The notes: generated from the letters alone by a model not told the origin. A DNA stretch of 31,553 nt from Bacillota bacterium (GCA_023415575.1 JAEZKF010000037.1:1-31553); one strand, 5' to 3'; counted from the first letter of the stretch, positions 23,056 to 31,324 are shown. Translations and numbers: made by a program.

Positions 23056-23487
23056 CTACTTTGCGAACATAAAGGTAAGCTCGCCGCTGACGGCGCGCTC
23101 GCCGTTTACGGTTGCAACCGCCCTGCCGACACCCGCCTGCGAGCGCAGCTTTATAAGTTCCACTTCAAGCCGAATGGTCTCTCCGGGCCGCACCTGACGG
23201 CGGATTTTTACATCGTCAATACCGGTGAAAAAGGCGATGCGGCCGCGGTTTTCGGGTAATGAGAGCGCGCAAACGGCGCCCGCCTGCGCAAGCATCTCGA
23301 CAATCAGTACCCCCGGTACCACGGGGTGCTGCGGGAAGTGGCCGCGAAACCAGTCCTCATCCGGCTTTATATGTTTGATCGCCACGGCGCGCACGCCGGG
23401 CTCAAGCTCCTCCACCTCATCGATGAGCAAAAAGGGGTCGCGGTGGGGGATAATCTCCATAATCTGATTCTTATCAAGTAGCGGCAT
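23056..23487 (-). CDS. fabZ: 3-hydroxyacyl-ACP dehydratase
   Basis: At 143 residues this is a single hot-dog-fold dehydratase. The catalytic pair is H50 (GHFPQHPVVPG) and E64 (VLIVEMLAQAG). It converts 3-hydroxyacyl-ACP to trans-2-enoyl-ACP, the substrate of FabK. No fabA or fabM is present here, so the window does not show how unsaturated chains would be made. GGAGG lies seven bases before the ATG. Confidence 0.96.
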   Translation of the reverse strand: MPLLDKNQIMEIIPHRDPFLLIDEVEELEPGVRAVAIKHIKPDEDWFRGHFPQHPVVPGVLIVEMLAQAGAVCALSLPENRGRIAFFTGIDDVKIRRQVRPGETIRLEVELIKLRSQAGVGRAVATVNGERAVSGELTFMFAK

Positions 23488-23520
23488 AAAAAGTCCTCCA
23501 TCCTGTGCCTAGCGGGCGTT

Positions 23521-24003
23521 TTAAACGAGTATCAGCAGCGGCTGACCGTACTCCACGCCTTGGCCGTCCTGCACCAAAACCTTGCCTACCGTGCCGTCAC
23601 ATTCGCTCTGTATCTCGTTCATGAGCTTCATCGACTCGATGATAAACAGCACATCGCCCTTTTTCACCTTCTGCCCTTCGGTTACAAATGGGGGCTTATC
23701 GGGCGCGGGCGCACGGTAAAAGGTGCCCACTATGGGGGCTGTTACAACGGTACCCTCCGCGTTGCAGGGTGTGGGCTGCCCCTCTTCCTGCGGTGCCGTA
23801 GTCGTTTGGGCGCAATCCTTTTGTCCCGGTGCAGCAGCGGGTGCAGTAGTCGCCTGAACTGCACCGTGGGCAGCGGCTGCGGCGTCACTCTCCAGACGGA
23901 GCATAAAATCGCCGTCCTGCATGGTAAAGGAACCGAGCCCGCTGTTTGCAAAATGGCTGACCAGTTCCTTGATGTTCTCAATGGTTAGCTTTGTCGATTG
24001 CAT
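23521..24003 (-). CDS. accB: Biotin carboxyl carrier protein of acetyl-CoA carboxylase
   Basis: The 160-residue protein has a short N-terminal helix region, an Ala/Pro/Thr-rich flexible linker (about 42-85) and a C-terminal biotinyl domain (about 86-160). The biotin acceptor is K126 in ESMKLMNE. GTFYRAPAPDKPPFV matches the BCCP thumb region. AAGGG lies eight to nine bases before the ATG. It sits between fabF and fabZ. Confidence 0.96.
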   Translation of the reverse strand: MQSTKLTIENIKELVSHFANSGLGSFTMQDGDFMLRLESDAAAAAHGAVQATTAPAAAPGQKDCAQTTTAPQEEGQPTPCNAEGTVVTAPIVGTFYRAPAPDKPPFVTEGQKVKKGDVLFIIESMKLMNEIQSECDGTVGKVLVQDGQGVEYGQPLLILV

Positions 24004-24046
24004 ATCATCACCCTTACATAAAGGTTATAGGCTGCTAAAAGCGCGT

Positions 24047-25285
24047 CTATTCCGCGTACCGTTTCAGGCAAAGCGTTGCGTTGTGTCCGCCAAAGCCGAG
24101 GGAATTGGAAAGCGCCGCCTTAATATCCGCCTTGCGCGCGCCCTCGGTTACATAGTCAAGGTCGCATTCCTCGTCCTTTACGCGGTAGCCTGCAGTGGGG
24201 GGTATGACACCGTCGTGCAGGGCAAGGGCGCACACAATCGCCTCAACAGCACCCGCTCCGCCCAATAGGTGGCCCGTCATACTCTTGGTGGAGCTTATCG
24301 GCGTTTTGTAGGCGTGTTCACCCAGCGCCTTTTTGATGGCAGCTGTTTCGAACTTATCGTTAAGCGGCGTGGAGGTTCCGTGGGCATTGATGTAGCCGAT
24401 GTCCTCGGGGGTAAGGCCGCTCTCCTGCATGGCTAGGCGCATCGCCTGTGCCGCGCCCTCGCCGTCGGGGTCGGGGCTGGTGATATGGTAGGCGTCGTTG
24501 GTCGAGCCGTACCCTGTTATCTCCGCATAGATCTTTGCCCCGCGTGCCCTTGCGTGCTCGAGTTCCTCTAATACCAGCACGCCCGCGCCGTCGCCCATCA
24601 CAAAGCCGTCGCGCTCCTTGTCAAAGGGGATGGATGCGCGGTCCGGGTCGGTTGATGTGGAAAGGGCCATCATGTTGTGAAAGCCTGCAATCGAGATTGG
24701 TATGATGGCGGCTTCTGCGCCGCCCGCAATCATCACATCGTGGTAGCCGTGCTTAATCGAGCGAAAGGCTGCCCCGAGCGAATCCGCACTCGTTGCACAC
24801 GCAGTGACAATGCAGGTGGAGCTTCCCTTAAACCCGTACCGCATGGATATCATACCCGATGCCATGTTGGCGATAATCATCGGCACATAAAAGGGGGAAA
24901 TCCGCTTGGGCCCTTTTTCAAACAGCTTTTGGTGCTCGTCGGTGTTGGTCTGCATGCCGCCAATACCTGAGCTTACAATCACCCCGATGCGAAATGGGTC
25001 ATTCTTACTAAACTCGGTGCCGCAGTCCTGAATCGCCATACCGGCTGCCGCCATCGCGTACTGGCAAAACTTATCCATCCTGCGGGCTTCTTTCTTTTCA
25101 ATTCCGTATGCGGTTGGGTCAAAGTTCTTAATCTCGGCGGCGAGCGTTGCCTCGTAGCCGGTGGTATCAAACCCCTCTATTCTGGATATGCCATGCCTTC
25201 CCGCTTTGATGCTCTGCCAAAACGCTGCGGTATCCGGCCCGAGAGAGGTCAGTGCCCCCATTCCGGTGATGACTACCCGCTTCAT
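24047..25285 (-). CDS. fabF: 3-oxoacyl-ACP synthase II
   Basis: This 412-residue condensing enzyme has the Cys-His-His triad: C163 (TACATSADSLGAA), H302 (NAHGTSTPLND) and H339 (KSMTGHLLGGAGA). It elongates acyl-ACP with malonyl-ACP. No fabB is present, so FabF must do all elongation encoded here. GGGGG lies about nine bases before the ATG. It follows fabG with a 28-bp gap. Confidence 0.97.
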   Translation of the reverse strand: MKRVVITGMGALTSLGPDTAAFWQSIKAGRHGISRIEGFDTTGYEATLAAEIKNFDPTAYGIEKKEARRMDKFCQYAMAAAGMAIQDCGTEFSKNDPFRIGVIVSSGIGGMQTNTDEHQKLFEKGPKRISPFYVPMIIANMASGMISMRYGFKGSSTCIVTACATSADSLGAAFRSIKHGYHDVMIAGGAEAAIIPISIAGFHNMMALSTSTDPDRASIPFDKERDGFVMGDGAGVLVLEELEHARARGAKIYAEITGYGSTNDAYHITSPDPDGEGAAQAMRLAMQESGLTPEDIGYINAHGTSTPLNDKFETAAIKKALGEHAYKTPISSTKSMTGHLLGGAGAVEAIVCALALHDGVIPPTAGYRVKDEECDLDYVTEGARKADIKAALSNSLGFGGHNATLCLKRYAE

Positions 25286-25313
25286 CCGTCATTCCCCCTT
25301 ATTTTCACTCTCT

Positions 25314-26057
25314 TTACATCATCAGTGCGCCGTCGATGGCGACCACCTGTCCCGTGACATAGGATGCATCGTCAGACGCCAAAAACGCAATCACCGAAGC
25401 GACCTCCTCAGCCCTGCCGTACCGCCCCATCAGGATAGCCGAAAGAATCTTTTCCTTGACGCTTTCGGGCAGAGAGGCGGTCATATCCGTCTCGATAAAG
25501 CCGGGCGCTACGGCGTTGACGGTAATGCCCCTTGGCGCAAGCTCCTTTGCAGCGGACAGGGTCATGCCGATAAGCCCTGCCTTGCTTGCTGAATAGTTGA
25601 CCTGTCCCGCGTTGCCGTACAGGCCCGCCACCGAGGAGACGTTTATGATGCGTCCGCTCTTTTGCTTCATCATCACGCCACTTACATGGCGCAGCATGTT
25701 AAACGCGCCTTTGAGGTTTGCGGCAATCACCTCGTCAAACTGGTCTTCCTTCATGCGCGCAAGCAGGCCGTCGCGCGTAATTCCTGCGTTGTTTACGAGT
25801 ACATCGATGGTACCAAAGCGGTCTTTTATGGCGTCCACCGTGTCGGCACATGCCGCGAAGTCAGAGACATTACACACAAAGCACTCAGCATTTACGCCAT
25901 GTGCCCTGCATTGCTTAGCTACCGCTTCCCCGCCGGTCTTTACGCTCTCCTCTGACCGACAGATAAGGGCGATGTTGTAGCCCCTGCTTGCTAGGTAGAT
26001 GGAAGTTGCGGCGCCGATGCCGCGGTTTGCTCCGGTTACAATCGCCGTTTTACTCAA
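25314..26057 (-). CDS. fabG: 3-oxoacyl-ACP reductase
   Basis: The 247-residue SDR reduces 3-oxoacyl-ACP with NADPH. The cofactor loop is GANRGIG (residues 9-15), then NNAG, and the catalytic Y155-x-x-x-K159 (NYSASK). A TTG start at 26057 gives MSKTAIVTGANRGIG, the usual FabG N terminus and the family's typical 247 residues; GGGGTG lies six bases upstream. A GTG at 26066 would add three residues. Both starts lie within the end of fabK, so the two genes overlap and are probably translationally coupled. Confidence 0.95.
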   Translation of the reverse strand: MSKTAIVTGANRGIGAATSIYLASRGYNIALICRSEESVKTGGEAVAKQCRAHGVNAECFVCNVSDFAACADTVDAIKDRFGTIDVLVNNAGITRDGLLARMKEDQFDEVIAANLKGAFNMLRHVSGVMMKQKSGRIINVSSVAGLYGNAGQVNYSASKAGLIGMTLSAAKELAPRGITVNAVAPGFIETDMTASLPESVKEKILSAILMGRYGRAEEVASVIAFLASDDASYVTGQVVAIDGALMM

Positions 26058-27003
26058 AGCTGACACCCCGCAGTCCGTCGCAGTTTTTTAGGATTTTCTG
26101 TGCGCCCTCGCACATGTTTTCTATAACATCCCGAACCGGGCGAATTTCACTCACCATGCCCGAAATCTGTCCAGCCATAAAGGCGCCGTTTTCCAGGTCG
26201 CCCTCGATTGCTGCCTTGCGCAGCGAGCCGACCATGGCTTCTTCTAGCTCATCTGCCGAAACACCCGTCTTTTCCAAATCTCCAATGCGGCGGGTAAAGC
26301 GGTTTTTAATTGAGCGGGCGGGTCTGCCGAGTGCCCTGCCTGTCACGGCGGTGTCGGTATCCTTGGCTTCCAAAATCATATTTTTATAGTTTTGATGAAT
26401 ATTACACTCATTCGTTGCAAGCAGCACGGTGCCAATCTGCACGCCCTGAGCGCCTAAGATAAAGGCAGCAGCAAGGCCGCGTTCATCCGCAATGCCGCCT
26501 GCGCCGATGACGGGGATGGTTACCGCATCACACACCTGCGGCAGCAAGGCCATGGTGGTAAGCTCGCCGATATGCCCGCCTGCCTCGCAGCCCTCCGCAA
26601 CCACGGCATCCGCGCCAGCGCGTTCCATGCGCTTGGCAAGCCCAACCGACGGTATGACGGGAATAATCTTGATGCCCGCTGCCTTCCACGCCTCCATGTA
26701 TTTGCTGGGGTTTCCGGCGCCGGTGGTCACTACCTTTACACCTTCTTCGATGACTAGGTTTGCAATCTCGGCGGCGTACGGCGACATGAGCATGATGTTT
26801 ACGCCAAAGGGCTTATCGGTCATCTGCTTTGCCTTGCGGATCTGCTCCCTGACTACATCAACAGGCGCGTTTGCTGCGGCAATCAGGCCAAGTCCGCCCG
26901 CGTTGCTGACTGCGGATGCAAGGCGTGCATCCGCCACCCATGCCATGCCGCCCTGAATAACCGGATATTTGATACCCAAAAGCTCGGTAAGCCTCGTTTT
27001 CAT
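26050..27003 (-). CDS. fabK: Enoyl-ACP reductase II (FMN-dependent)
   Basis: This 317-residue flavoprotein belongs to the nitronate monooxygenase-like TIM-barrel family and in this context is FabK. It reduces trans-2-enoyl-ACP with NAD(P)H and FMN, and is not blocked by triclosan. Typical segments are LLGIKYPVIQGGMAWVADARLASAVSNAGGLG, EGCEAGGHIGELTTM with H144 at the position of the pneumococcal catalytic His, and PVIGAGGIADERG. The ATG at 27003 gives the family start; AAAGG is 12 bases upstream. No fabI or fabL is present. Confidence 0.95.
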   Translation of the reverse strand: MKTRLTELLGIKYPVIQGGMAWVADARLASAVSNAGGLGLIAAANAPVDVVREQIRKAKQMTDKPFGVNIMLMSPYAAEIANLVIEEGVKVVTTGAGNPSKYMEAWKAAGIKIIPVIPSVGLAKRMERAGADAVVAEGCEAGGHIGELTTMALLPQVCDAVTIPVIGAGGIADERGLAAAFILGAQGVQIGTVLLATNECNIHQNYKNMILEAKDTDTAVTGRALGRPARSIKNRFTRRIGDLEKTGVSADELEEAMVGSLRKAAIEGDLENGAFMAGQISGMVSEIRPVRDVIENMCEGAQKILKNCDGLRGVSFE

Positions 27004-27035
27004 CTGCTTATCATACCTTTCATGCAAAGCTTTGT

Positions 27036-27069
27036 CTAAAGGCCAAAGGCCTATTGCCTTAGGCTTTAG
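27036..27069 (-). other. Long imperfect hairpin at the fabH-fabK junction
   Basis: CTAAAGGCCAAAGGC (27036-27050) pairs with GCCTTAGGCTTTAG (27056-27069) with one bulge and one mismatch, loop of five bases. It overlaps the fabH stop codon. No T-tract follows on the minus strand, so it is not a clear terminator; CAAAGCTTTG (27025-27034) is a further palindrome directly after. Confidence 0.55.
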
Positions 27070-28067
27070 GCCCATTCAAACAGCGCAGCCCCGTAGGTAA
27101 GTCCGCCGCCAAAGCCGACTACGCACACGCGGTCACCTTTTTTCAGCCTGCCCGACCGGCTCAGCTCGTCAAGGGCGATGGGAATACTGGCGCTGGAGGT
27201 ATTGCCGTACTTTTCAACGTTGCAGTAGATTTTATCGCTTGCTAAATCCAGCTTCTGCGCGGCCGTTTCCACGATGCGTATGTTGGCCTGATGGGGCACA
27301 ACCAAGTCCAGCTCGCTTACTGGAATATTCGCGCGTTCGCACACTATCTGCACAGCCTTAGGTATAATGCTGGTGGCAAACTTATAGACCTCCTTGCCGT
27401 CCATAAACAGCTTTTCGGGTTTATCTCCAAACCCGTCCTGTATGGATATCGCGTTTGAGTCATCGCAAAAGGGGTGGCTATCCCGACGCGCGCGAGCAAA
27501 CAATAGGTTTGCCCCCGCGCTGTCGGAAGAAAGAAAGGAGGAGAAAAATGAATTGCTTTTTGTTATAACACACGCACCCGCACCGTCACCAAACAGTACG
27601 CAGGTAGACCGGTCAGCGTAGTCGGTGATGGCGGAAAGGGTCTCCGCCGAGATGATCAGCACGTTTTTGGCACCACCTGTCGCTAGGTAGCGCCACGCCA
27701 TATCCAGTGCGTACACAAAGCCTGTGCAGGCGCTGTTGAGGTCGGTACAGGTGGCGTGCTGTATGCCGAGCTCCCTTGCCGCGATGCAGGACATTGAGGG
27801 AGTGTAAAAATCAGGTGTAATGGTGGTAAACAGCACAAGGTCGATTTCATCCGGCGGTATCTGCGCGTTTTCAATTGCTGCCTTTGCCGCCTGAACACCC
27901 ATGTACCATGTAGGCTCGCCTGCCGAAAGGTAACGTGTTTTCATGCCGGTTCGTTTGGTAATCCATTCATCCGAGGTATCCACAATGCGTGTGAAATCCT
28001 CGTTGTGCACCGTGATGGATGGGCTGTAGCTTCCGGTGCCAAGGATGTGTATTCCGCAGTTGTTCAT
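27066..28067 (-). CDS. fabH: 3-oxoacyl-ACP synthase III
   Basis: The 333-residue enzyme starts fatty-acid chains by condensing acetyl-CoA (or branched acyl-CoA) with malonyl-ACP. The triad is C114 (NSACTGFVYALD), H259 (VPHQANIRI) and N289 (EKYGNTSSASIP). DTSDEWITKRTGMKTR is the family N-terminal motif. A stretch around residues 170-222 (SNSFFSSFLSSDSAG and after) is typical in position of the variable loop. GGAAGG lies eight bases before the ATG at 28067; the upstream in-frame extension is not supported. It is the first gene of the minus-strand FAS operon. Confidence 0.96.
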   Translation of the reverse strand: MNNCGIHILGTGSYSPSITVHNEDFTRIVDTSDEWITKRTGMKTRYLSAGEPTWYMGVQAAKAAIENAQIPPDEIDLVLFTTITPDFYTPSMSCIAARELGIQHATCTDLNSACTGFVYALDMAWRYLATGGAKNVLIISAETLSAITDYADRSTCVLFGDGAGACVITKSNSFFSSFLSSDSAGANLLFARARRDSHPFCDDSNAISIQDGFGDKPEKLFMDGKEVYKFATSIIPKAVQIVCERANIPVSELDLVVPHQANIRIVETAAQKLDLASDKIYCNVEKYGNTSSASIPIALDELSRSGRLKKGDRVCVVGFGGGLTYGAALFEWA

Positions 28068-28156
28068 AATAGCTTCCTTCCTGTCGGATAACCTGCTTTG
28101 GTTTAAAAGGCGAATAAACCGCGCCGGACTTTGTAAACGATCCGCCAATATTTTGC

Positions 28157-28185
28157 TTGCCAGCCAAAAGGTTGTGTGGTATAAC
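28157..28185 (+). promoter_or_regulatory. Predicted promoter reading towards fabD
   Basis: TTGCCA (28157-28162) and TATAAC (28180-28185) are separated by 17 bp. The start would be near 28192, leaving a leader of about 207 bases. A nearer TTGTCA (28332-28337) with TATAAA (28358-28363) has a poor 20-bp spacing. Confidence 0.5.
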
Positions 28186-28242
28186 GTTTACGAAAGCCGG
28201 CGTTTGTGGTGGACAACGGTTTATTGCCTCTATGTTACCCCA

Positions 28243-28271
28243 ATTTTAGAGAGGATACCCATGCAAGTCAA
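28243..28271 (-). promoter_or_regulatory. Predicted sigma-A promoter of the fabH-acpP operon
   Basis: On the minus strand TTGACT (28271-28266) and TAAAAT (28248-28243) are separated by exactly 17 bp. The start would lie near 28236, with a leader of about 170 bases before fabH. Confidence 0.65.
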
Positions 28272-28358
28272 TGAATGAACTGTTAAACTTAGGCATCTAA
28301 TTCATAACTTTTCGCAACTTTATTCATGATTTTGTCAATAAGTTAATAGTTTATTCAT
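28271..28358. repeat. Cluster of ATTCAT repeats in the fabH/fabD control region
   Basis: ATTCAT occurs at 28300-28305, 28322-28327 and 28353-28358, and inverted (ATGAAT) at 28271-28276. Spacings of 22 and 31 bp are close to two and three helical turns. The first copy touches the fabH -35 box. They could bind a regulator, or reflect AT-rich sequence by chance. The rest of the 331-bp gap holds no gene. Confidence 0.35.
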
Positions 28359-28398
28359 ATAAACTGGGCGTTCTCTCCAAATTACAGGAGGTTTAACT

Positions 28399-29322
28399 AT
28401 GAAGATTGCCTTTTTGTTCTCCGGACAAGGCTCACAGTATCCCGGCATGGGGCGGGCGCTGTACGATGCCTACCCGAGTGTCCGTGACCTCTACCGTACT
28501 GCAAACGAGGTGCTGGGCTACGACCTTGCAGCTCTGTCCTTTGAGGGCAGCGAGCAGGAGATTGCCCCCACCGCCGCCGCGCAACCACTTATCTATGCCA
28601 TGTCGCTTGCCTGCCTGACAGTAGCGCGGGAAAACGGGCTTACGCCTTCTGCCTGCGCGGGCCATTCCCTCGGCGAATACGCTGCCTTGACAGCCTGCGG
28701 CGTGTTTGATGTAAAGACCGGTTTTCGCATTATTGATGCGCGCGCAAAGGCGATGCAGCACGCCGCCGATACGGCAGGTGGTGCCATGTATGCGGTTATC
28801 GGCACCTCGGCTGACGACATTGCCTCGGTGTGCGAAAAGACTGACGGCTACGTTCTGCCCGTGAACTACAACAGTACTGCCCAGACCGTAATTGCGGGCG
28901 AAGAAGCAGCTGCGCGTTCTGCTGCGGAGGCACTTGCGAGTATGGGTGCAAGGGTCGTTCGCTTAAACGTGAGTGCTGCTTTTCACTCAAGACTCATGGA
29001 GGGGGCTGCAAAGGAGTTTGCATCTTTTGTCACTGGCTTATCCTATTGTCAGCCCAAGATTCCTTTTTATTCAAATCTGACCGGCGGGGTTATTACCGCA
29101 TTTGAGGACTTAGGCAGCTACCTTACACAGCATCTTGTTTCTCCGGTGCGGTTTACGGATGAGCTTAATGCGATGAGTGAGAACGGCATTGACGCCTTTT
29201 TGGAGCTCGGCCCGGGTAAGACATTGTGCGGGTTTGTCAAGAAAACGCTGCGCGGCGCAAGCGTAAACAATATCGAAGATCCCGCATCCCTAGAAAAGGC
29301 CGTGCAGGCGCTTAAGGCATAG
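28399..29322 (+). CDS. fabD: Malonyl-CoA:ACP transacylase
   Basis: The 307-residue enzyme moves malonyl from CoA to AcpP. Catalytic S90 is in AGHSLGEYAAL and H196 in SAAFHSRLME; the N terminus IAFLFSGQGSQYPGMG and the C-terminal ELGPGKTLCGFVKK are standard. AGGAGG lies seven to eight bases before the ATG. It stands alone on the plus strand, divergent from the other fab/acc genes; in most Firmicutes it lies inside that operon between fabK and fabG. Confidence 0.96.
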   Translation: MKIAFLFSGQGSQYPGMGRALYDAYPSVRDLYRTANEVLGYDLAALSFEGSEQEIAPTAAAQPLIYAMSLACLTVARENGLTPSACAGHSLGEYAALTACGVFDVKTGFRIIDARAKAMQHAADTAGGAMYAVIGTSADDIASVCEKTDGYVLPVNYNSTAQTVIAGEEAAARSAAEALASMGARVVRLNVSAAFHSRLMEGAAKEFASFVTGLSYCQPKIPFYSNLTGGVITAFEDLGSYLTQHLVSPVRFTDELNAMSENGIDAFLELGPGKTLCGFVKKTLRGASVNNIEDPASLEKAVQALKA

Positions 29323-29348
29323 CGTTTCTCAACGCTGATATCAAAATA

Positions 29349-29387
29349 TAACCCCTTGTTCCACTGTGAAATGGGAACAAGGGGTTA
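29349..29387. terminator. Hairpin between convergent fabD and nitroreductase
   Basis: TAACCCCTTGTTCC (29349-29362) pairs perfectly with GGAACAAGGGGTTA (29374-29387) over 14 bp. The minus strand continues TATATTTTG, a weak T-tract; the plus strand has none. It most likely ends both genes, better in the minus direction. Confidence 0.65.
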
Positions 29388-29417
29388 ACCAGTTATTGAG
29401 TATGTTTTGCAGCGCTG

Positions 29418-29921
29418 TTACCAGCGGTTGTAGTGAACGCGGCTTGGGTCGTAGCGGTTACTAGGCTCCTTGTGCTCTGCGGGGTAACCGAAAGAGAGGA
29501 TGCACAGTGGTGTGATGTCCTGCGGCAGGGCAAACATCTTTTTAATAGGCTCTACGCGCTCAGTGCGCGGATAAACCCCCAGCCATACCCCGCCAAGCCC
29601 GAGGGCGTGGGCGGCAAGCAGCATATTCTCAGAAGCAGCAGAGCAGTCCTGAACCCAGTAGCCCTTTACGGTTTCTTCTTTGGTTTCACCGCAAACCACG
29701 ATGGCAAAGGCCGCTTCCGTGAGCATCTGAGCATAGGGATGTATCTTGGGCACGGCGTTTAGCAGGTCGCGGTCGGTGACCACTACAAACTGCCACGGCT
29801 GGCCGTTGCGGGCGGATGGGGCTGCCATTCCCGCGCGCAGAATCTGCTCTATCTTTTCGGGCTCTACGGACCTATCGGTATAACGGCGGATACTCCGGCG
29901 TGATAGGATGGTGTCAAGCAT
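29418..29921 (-). CDS. Nitroreductase-family protein
   Basis: The 167-residue product is a compact FMN-binding nitroreductase. The N terminus LDTILSRRSIRRYTDRSVEPEKIEQILRAGMAAPSARNGQPWQFVVVTD holds the phosphate-binding RRSxR and the P/S-A-x-N-x-Q flavin contacts; GLGGVWLGVYP is the second flavin site. It probably reduces an electrophilic substrate with NAD(P)H; the true substrate is unknown. GAGGAGG lies eight bases before the ATG at 29921 (five before a GTG at 29924). It follows hflX by about 36 bp on the same strand, so they are probably cotranscribed. It is only distantly like the nitroreductase at 6906-7520. Confidence 0.9.
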   Translation of the reverse strand: MLDTILSRRSIRRYTDRSVEPEKIEQILRAGMAAPSARNGQPWQFVVVTDRDLLNAVPKIHPYAQMLTEAAFAIVVCGETKEETVKGYWVQDCSAASENMLLAAHALGLGGVWLGVYPRTERVEPIKKMFALPQDITPLCILSFGYPAEHKEPSNRYDPSRVHYNRW

Positions 29922-29957
29922 CACAAAAGCCTCCTCTGTTGTTATGAGATTATCGCA

Positions 29958-31208
29958 TTAGCTGCGTTGTTCATACTCACTCAGGATGCGGTACAGGCGG
30001 GTTTCGGTGTCGATGATGGCATCTAAGTACAAGCCGTCTTCGGTGTATCGTTCCTCCAACAACTTGCCCTCGCTGCGGACCTGGGCCGCAAGCGCCGCCT
30101 CGGTGTAGGGCAGCACAATGGTCATACGGCGGGTGGTCTCTCGCAGGATTTTGACCATCTCGGCGAGCATGGTATCCAGGCCCTGCCCCGTTTTAGCGGA
30201 GATATAAACCCTGCCGTCATGCGGCGGAGGAAACTCGTCGTACACCGCGTCGCACTTGTTGCACACGGTTAAAATGGGGATGTCCGAAGCACCCAGCTCG
30301 CTGAGCAGCTGCTTTGTCACCTCAAGCTGTTCAAAGGACTCTTCGCTTGTAATGTCGCACAGGTTTAAGATGACATCAGAACCTGCAGCCTCCTCCAGGG
30401 TCGAGTGGAAGGCCTCTACCAGCATATGCGGCAGGCGGCGAATTAAGCCTACCGTGTCGATGAGGACTACCGTTCTGCCGTCGGGCAGCTTGATGGCACG
30501 CGCCGTGGGGTCAAGGGTTGCAAACAGCTTATCCTCGGCTAGAACTCCTGCGCTTGTCAGGGTGTTAAGCAGGGTGGATTTGCCCACGTTGGTGTAGCCC
30601 ACAATAGCTGCAGTGAGCACGCCGTTTTTCTTCCTGCGCCTGCGTAAATCCTGACGCTTGCGCTCAAGCTCTGCAAGCTCCTCCTCGAGCGCCGTAATGC
30701 GCCTGCGGATGTGCCGGCGGTCGGTTTCCAGCTTAGTTTCGCCGGGGCCGCGCGTGCCGATGCCGCCGCCAAGGCGCGAAAGCTCGGTGCCGAGGCCCGC
30801 AAGCCGCGGCAGGCGGTAGCGTAATTGTGCAAGCTCAACCTGCAGCTTGCCCTCGCTGGATACGGCGCGCTGGGCGAAGATGTCAAGGATAAGGGTCGTG
30901 CGGTCAATCACCCTGACATCGACAATATCCTCTATATTGCGAAGCTGCGAGCCGGAAAGCTCGCGGTCAAAAATAACGAGGTCTACCTCGTTTTCTGCAC
31001 AGAAATTGGCAAGCTCCTTGAGTCTGCCTGCCCCGATGCAGGTCGCCTTGTCGGGGGCATCCCGCCTTTGCACGACACTTACAATTACCTCGGCGCCCGC
31101 CGTGTTGGCAAGCTCCTCAAGCTCTGCAAGCGAGACCTCTACATCGTATTCTCCGGTATCAAGCGCCACAAGGGCAGCGCGCTGGGGTCTTTCTATATTC
31201 TCGTACAT
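29958..31208 (-). CDS. hflX: Ribosome-associated GTPase HflX
   Basis: The 416-residue protein has the HflX layout: an N-terminal domain with CIGAGRLKELANFC and FDRELSGSQLRNIED, a basic coiled-coil-like linker (about 165-195, preceded by GGGIGTRGPGETKLE), then the GTPase domain with P-loop GYTNVGKS (204-211), DTVG (251-254) and NKCD. A short C-terminal domain ends it. HflX binds the 50S subunit and splits or rescues stalled ribosomes under stress. The ribosome site is weak (AAAGG about 14 bases upstream). No obvious -35/-10 pair is seen; a small palindrome lies upstream. Confidence 0.95.
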   Translation of the reverse strand: MYENIERPQRAALVALDTGEYDVEVSLAELEELANTAGAEVIVSVVQRRDAPDKATCIGAGRLKELANFCAENEVDLVIFDRELSGSQLRNIEDIVDVRVIDRTTLILDIFAQRAVSSEGKLQVELAQLRYRLPRLAGLGTELSRLGGGIGTRGPGETKLETDRRHIRRRITALEEELAELERKRQDLRRRRKKNGVLTAAIVGYTNVGKSTLLNTLTSAGVLAEDKLFATLDPTARAIKLPDGRTVVLIDTVGLIRRLPHMLVEAFHSTLEEAAGSDVILNLCDITSEESFEQLEVTKQLLSELGASDIPILTVCNKCDAVYDEFPPPHDGRVYISAKTGQGLDTMLAEMVKILRETTRRMTIVLPYTEAALAAQVRSEGKLLEERYTEDGLYLDAIIDTETRLYRILSEYEQRS

Positions 31209-31234
31209 CGGTTATGTCTTTGCCTTTCCGGCTG

Positions 31235-31248
31235 TCTGATTCATCAGA
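31235..31248. repeat. Short palindrome upstream of hflX
   Basis: TCTGAT and ATCAGA form a perfect 6-bp inverted repeat with a 2-bp centre, 27 bases before the hflX ATG. Another, GGGATAATCCC, lies at 31259-31269. Either could be an operator or a leader hairpin. Confidence 0.35.
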
Positions 31249-31283
31249 AAGCCACTTTGGGATAATCCCATTCCGGGATAAAC

Positions 31284-31324
31284 AAAAGGCTGCCATATCC
31301 CCTTTTTAAAGGAATATCACAGCC
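31284..31324 (-). terminator. Rho-independent terminator upstream of hflX
   Basis: On the minus strand GGCTGT-G-ATATTCCTTT pairs with AAGGGGATAT-G-GCAGCC (one G-G mismatch, a few G-U pairs), followed by TTTTGTTTAT. It ends transcription of the membrane-protein gene at the right edge. Confidence 0.85.

Noticed and set aside
28261..28300. Leader peptides MQVNE (28261-28278) and MNELLNLGI (28271-28300) before fabD
   Set aside because: The first has an AGAGAGG at good spacing, but both are too short and too AT-biased to separate from chance without expression data.
28068..28398. FapR or FabT operator in the fab control region
   Set aside because: I looked for the known TTAGTACCTnnTACTAA and TTTGATTATCAAA type sites and saw neither.
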